From NCBI RefSeq assembly GCF_022921115.1, contig NZ_CP095075.1, forward strand, positions 62,001-126,000: DNA of 64,000 nucleotides, read 5' to 3'. This DNA is from Halobacillus amylolyticus. Its GTDB lineage: Bacteria; Bacillota; Bacilli; Bacillales; Halobacillaceae. Position 1 is the stretch's first letter. Each line of letters begins with the position of its first letter. This document shows positions 61,765-64,000 of this stretch, piece by piece. The notes beneath the pieces were generated by a model. It did no database searches. It was not told the DNA's origin and saw only the letters and a list, made by a program, of their open reading frames with translations. The translations under genes and the position numbers were made by a program.

Positions 61765-62004
61765 ATGAAAGTATGGGTAAGCTTTTTAACCGTTATGGTT
61801 TGGCTGTTTTCGAATAATACCGGAAGGTTAGTATTTGCAAGTGAAGATCATGGTCAGAACAGTGATGGATCCAATATGATCAACGGTTCGACGATGATGG
61901 ATAATGGCATGTTCGGATTTGGATTCCTTGGCATGCTGATTTTCCTTGCATTAATTGGGGTCGTTGTCTATACGGCTGTAAAGCTCGCAAATAGAAAAAA
62001 GTGA
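61765..62004 (+). CDS. Small membrane protein with Met-rich loop
   Basis: 79 residues: a signal-like first helix (1-24), a short outer loop rich in Asp, Ser, Asn and Met (DGSNMINGSTMMDNGMFG), and a second helix (FLGMLIFLALIGVVVYTAV) with a basic end. The SHOCT-less form resembles other small Met-containing island proteins (28252, 27852). Function unknown; it may bind metal in the outer loop. RBS AGGAGG. It lies within the sulfur operon. Confidence 0.6.
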   Translation: MKVWVSFLTVMVWLFSNNTGRLVFASEDHGQNSDGSNMINGSTMMDNGMFGFGFLGMLIFLALIGVVVYTAVKLANRKK

Positions 62005-62047
62005 TCAATGAACGATACAATTTCGAAGTAAAGGAGGATCAATAACG

Positions 62048-63178
62048 ATGTCATTACGAAAAGCTACAGCAAAGGAAATCGCACAAAAAGTGATCAACCG
62101 AGATGGATTATTTATATTGGATGTTCGTAACGAATCTGAATTTAATGATTGGCGGATTGAAGGTCCCCAAGTGGAAGTCATCAATAAACCGTATTTTGAA
62201 TTATTAGAGGGTGTGGACCCAATCATTGATAAACTTCCAAAGGACCAACAAATTCTCGTTGTTTGTGCAAAAGAAGGCTCTTCAGAATTTGTAGGAGAAA
62301 TGGTTGTGGAGGCCGGGTTTGATGATGTGATGTTTATGGAAGGCGGTATGAAAAGCTGGAGTGAACATCTTGAACCCTTGGAGATCGGAACTGTCTCAGG
62401 CGGTCGTCTTTATCAGTTTGTTCGAATCGGGAAAGGCTGCCTATCTTATTTGATTGAATCGGACGGTGAAGCAGTGATTGTCGACCCGGCAAGAGACATT
62501 AAGGTTTATGAAGACTTTGCCGCTGAGAAAAACCTTACGATCAAGCATGTAATCGACACACACTTGCATGCGGATCATATTTCCGGAGGACGTACGCTTC
62601 AAGAAAAAACGGGAGCCACTTATTGGTTGCCACCAAAAGATGCAGAATCCGTGAACTTCTCCTATCAACCATTGAAAGAAGAAAGCGATATTGTCTTTGG
62701 CAATGGAGAAGTAAAAGTCGAAGTGCTTTATTCACCGGGGCATACTATTGGCAGCACGTCCCTCATCGTCAATGATCAGTACTTGTTAACTGGTGATATT
62801 TTGTTTGTCGCCTCCATCGGCCGACCAGATTTGGCCGGGAAGGCAGGAGATTGGGCGAGCTATCTTCGAGAGACACTATATCAACGATATAAAGAATTGT
62901 CTGATCAGTTGATTGTTCTTCCGGCACACTTTGGACAGCCGAGTGAACTGAATAAGGACGGTAGCGTTCAAGCAACACTGGGTACGTTGTATCAAGAAAA
63001 TCCAGGGTTGAAGATTGATGATGAATCCACTTTCAAAAAGCAAGTATCTGAAAATCTTCCGCCACAACCAAATAGTTACCAGGACATTCGTGAAACAAAC
63101 ATGGGGCAACAAACGCCTGATGAATCAAAACAAAGCGAAATGGAAATTGGACCAAACCGCTGTGCCGTAAACGGTTAA
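62048..63178 (+). CDS. Rhodanese-persulfide dioxygenase fusion (CstB-like)
   Basis: 376 residues. Residues 1-120 form a rhodanese with loop [11 protein letters not shown] (Cys); residues 130-340 form a metallo-beta-lactamase fold with [19 protein letters not shown] and LLTGDILF, as in persulfide dioxygenases (ETHE1-like, Fe2+). It probably oxidises low-molecular-weight persulfides to sulfite or thiosulfate. The rhodanese comes first; in CstB of Staphylococcus the dioxygenase comes first. A Gln/Ser/Glu tail ends [20 protein letters not shown]. Confidence 0.87.
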   Translation: MSLRKATAKEIAQKVINRDGLFILDVRNESEFNDWRIEGPQVEVINKPYFELLEGVDPIIDKLPKDQQILVVCAKEGSSEFVGEMVVEAGFDDVMFMEGGMKSWSEHLEPLEIGTVSGGRLYQFVRIGKGCLSYLIESDGEAVIVDPARDIKVYEDFAAEKNLTIKHVIDTHLHADHISGGRTLQEKTGATYWLPPKDAESVNFSYQPLKEESDIVFGNGEVKVEVLYSPGHTIGSTSLIVNDQYLLTGDILFVASIGRPDLAGKAGDWASYLRETLYQRYKELSDQLIVLPAHFGQPSELNKDGSVQATLGTLYQENPGLKIDDESTFKKQVSENLPPQPNSYQDIRETNMGQQTPDESKQSEMEIGPNRCAVNG

Positions 63179-63200
63179 TCAATCAAAGGAGGAATAAAAA

Positions 63201-63434
63201 ATGAGTATCAAAGCAGACCAAACATTAGACGCTAAAGGGCTGGCTTGCCCGATGCCAATCGTCAAAACAAAGAAAGCCATCGATCAATTGGATGCCGGAC
63301 AGGTGCTGGAGATCCATGCCACGGATAAAGGAGCAAAAAGTGATCTGTCCGCATGGGCCAAGTCAGGTAATCATGAATTACTGCAAGATACAGAAGAAGA
63401 AGGCGTTTTGAAGTTTTGGATTAAAAAAGGTTAA
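63201..63434 (+). CDS. TusA sulfur carrier
   Basis: 77 residues, a stand-alone TusA fold: DAKGLACPMPIVKTKKAID with the Cys-Pro-Met-Pro motif, then ATDKGAKSDLSAWAKSGNHE. Very similar to the first domain of the fusion at 60742, indicating recent duplication or exchange. It carries persulfide sulfur between cluster enzymes. RBS AAAGGAGG. Confidence 0.92.
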   Translation: MSIKADQTLDAKGLACPMPIVKTKKAIDQLDAGQVLEIHATDKGAKSDLSAWAKSGNHELLQDTEEEGVLKFWIKKG

Positions 63435-63489
63435 ACAGCAATGAACAAGGGTCCATTGTGGCCCTTTTTATTGATTAAGGGGGGAGAGG

Positions 63490-64000
63490 ATGGACCTAGC
63501 TTTTATTGTAACGATATTTCTCATTGGCTTTATAGGGTCCTTATTGTCCGGAATGCTAGGCATCGGCGGCGCCATTATCAACTACCCCATGTTGCTGTAT
63601 ATCCCGGTCTTATTGGGATTTGCAGGATTTAATGCTTATGAAGTCTCAGGTATTGTAGCTGTACAGGTGTTTTTTGCGACATTATCAGGGGTTTGGGTCT
63701 ACCGAAAAGGTGGTTATTTAAACAAAAGTTTGATTGTAACCATGGGGATCAGCATTTTAATTGGGAGTTTGATCGGTGGGTTTGGCTCTCGCTTACTAAC
63801 CGAAGAAGGGATCAACCTTGTATACGGAACATTGGCTGTCATGGCTACTGTTATGATGTTCGTCCGTAAAGAAGGAATAGATGAACCCCATATTGAGCCA
63901 CTCGATTATAACAAAATAGTGGCAGCTGTTCTGACCTTTGCTGTCGGGATTGGTGCAGGCATTGTTGGTGCAGGCGGGGCTTTTCTTCTCGTTCCTATCA
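63490..64000 (+). CDS. TauE/SafE family sulfite/anion exporter (partial)
   Basis: The first 170 residues of a membrane protein, cut by the window end. Repeated half motifs SLLSGMLGIGGAIINYPMLL and GIVGAGGAFLLVPI are the hallmark of TauE/SafE. It probably exports sulfite or related products made by the dioxygenase upstream, as in cst operons. ATG 63490 follows GGGGAG. The downstream half lies outside the window. Confidence 0.9.
   Translation, partial: MDLAFIVTIFLIGFIGSLLSGMLGIGGAIINYPMLLYIPVLLGFAGFNAYEVSGIVAVQVFFATLSGVWVYRKGGYLNKSLIVTMGISILIGSLIGGFGSRLLTEEGINLVYGTLAVMATVMMFVRKEGIDEPHIEPLDYNKIVAAVLTFAVGIGAGIVGAGGAFLLVPI

Noticed and set aside
1..64000. CRISPR arrays, tRNA or rRNA genes, phage modules
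   Set aside because: No regularly spaced repeats, no cloverleaf or rRNA-like sequence and no phage structural genes were seen.

Overview
The window is low-GC Firmicute DNA from a spore-forming member of the Bacillaceae (Virgibacillus, Oceanobacillus or Halobacillus-like by feel; the genus is inference). The reasons are AGGAGG-type ribosome sites, AT-rich spacers, T-tailed hairpin terminators, and sporulation genes (a SpoIIP paralogue, a CdaS-type diadenylate cyclase, a LysM-GH18 spore hydrolase and two CotF-like coat proteins). It reads as an accessory metal, redox and sulfur island or megaplasmid segment. There are no rRNA, tRNA or CRISPR loci and no core housekeeping block.

Layout. 0-2.5 kb: small hypothetical proteins and a BNR-repeat lipoprotein. 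2.5-9.2 kb: resA-ccdA-lgt (outer-face thiol redox and lipoprotein modification), a two-component system, and a His-rich CPH-type copper ATPase behind a CsoR-like operator. 9.4-12.8 kb: spoIIP, a decayed sortase/surface-protein locus and a DUF4396 membrane protein. 12.9-15.9 kb: csoR-copA-copZ behind a promoter that carries a CsoR operator. 16-19.4 kb: a coat protein, a membrane-cupredoxin fusion and an intact IS256-family element with an 8-bp target duplication. 19.4-23.7 kb: a murE-like gene, a D,D-carboxypeptidase, a second CcdA and a YwmB-like protein. 23.9-31.2 kb: multicopper oxidase, a second two-component system, small membrane proteins, a methyltransferase, CtaG and a second, divergent Lgt.

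32-35.3 kb: a redoxin whose catalytic Cys position is an in-frame TGA followed by a plausible bacterial SECIS hairpin, overlapping an RnfD/NqrB-like membrane gene, then a two-domain sulfurtransferase. 35.6-43.3 kb: a complete System I cytochrome c maturation operon (ccmE-F-H-I-X-A-B-C-D-G plus a cysteine-free CcdA relative). This is unexpected because Bacillus-type Firmicutes normally use ResBC (System II). Its CcmE has the CXXXY heme motif instead of HXXXY, and its CcmH has CX8C instead of CXXC. 43.4-50.7 kb: a CopC-CopC-CopD fusion, a Cys-rich copper-storage-like protein, a broken NhaC-type antiporter and a YdhK-type lipoprotein with a CsoR operator inside its promoter. 51.4-58.3 kb: spore hydrolase, CdaS, and electrophile-detoxification enzymes (old yellow enzyme, DJ-1/PfpI, quinone reductase-like protein, aldehyde dehydrogenase). 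59-64 kb: a czcD remnant, then a CstR-type persulfide sensor with a sulfur-trafficking cluster (DsrE, rhodanese, TusA-rhodanese, rhodanese-persulfide dioxygenase, TusA, TauE).

Together the genes suggest one programme for copper efflux, extracytoplasmic copper oxidation and binding, thiol and heme handling outside the membrane, and sulfane-sulfur control. Several genes carry single-base frameshifts, mostly explained by one missing G or C in a short G/C run, so some apparent pseudogenes may be sequencing artefacts.
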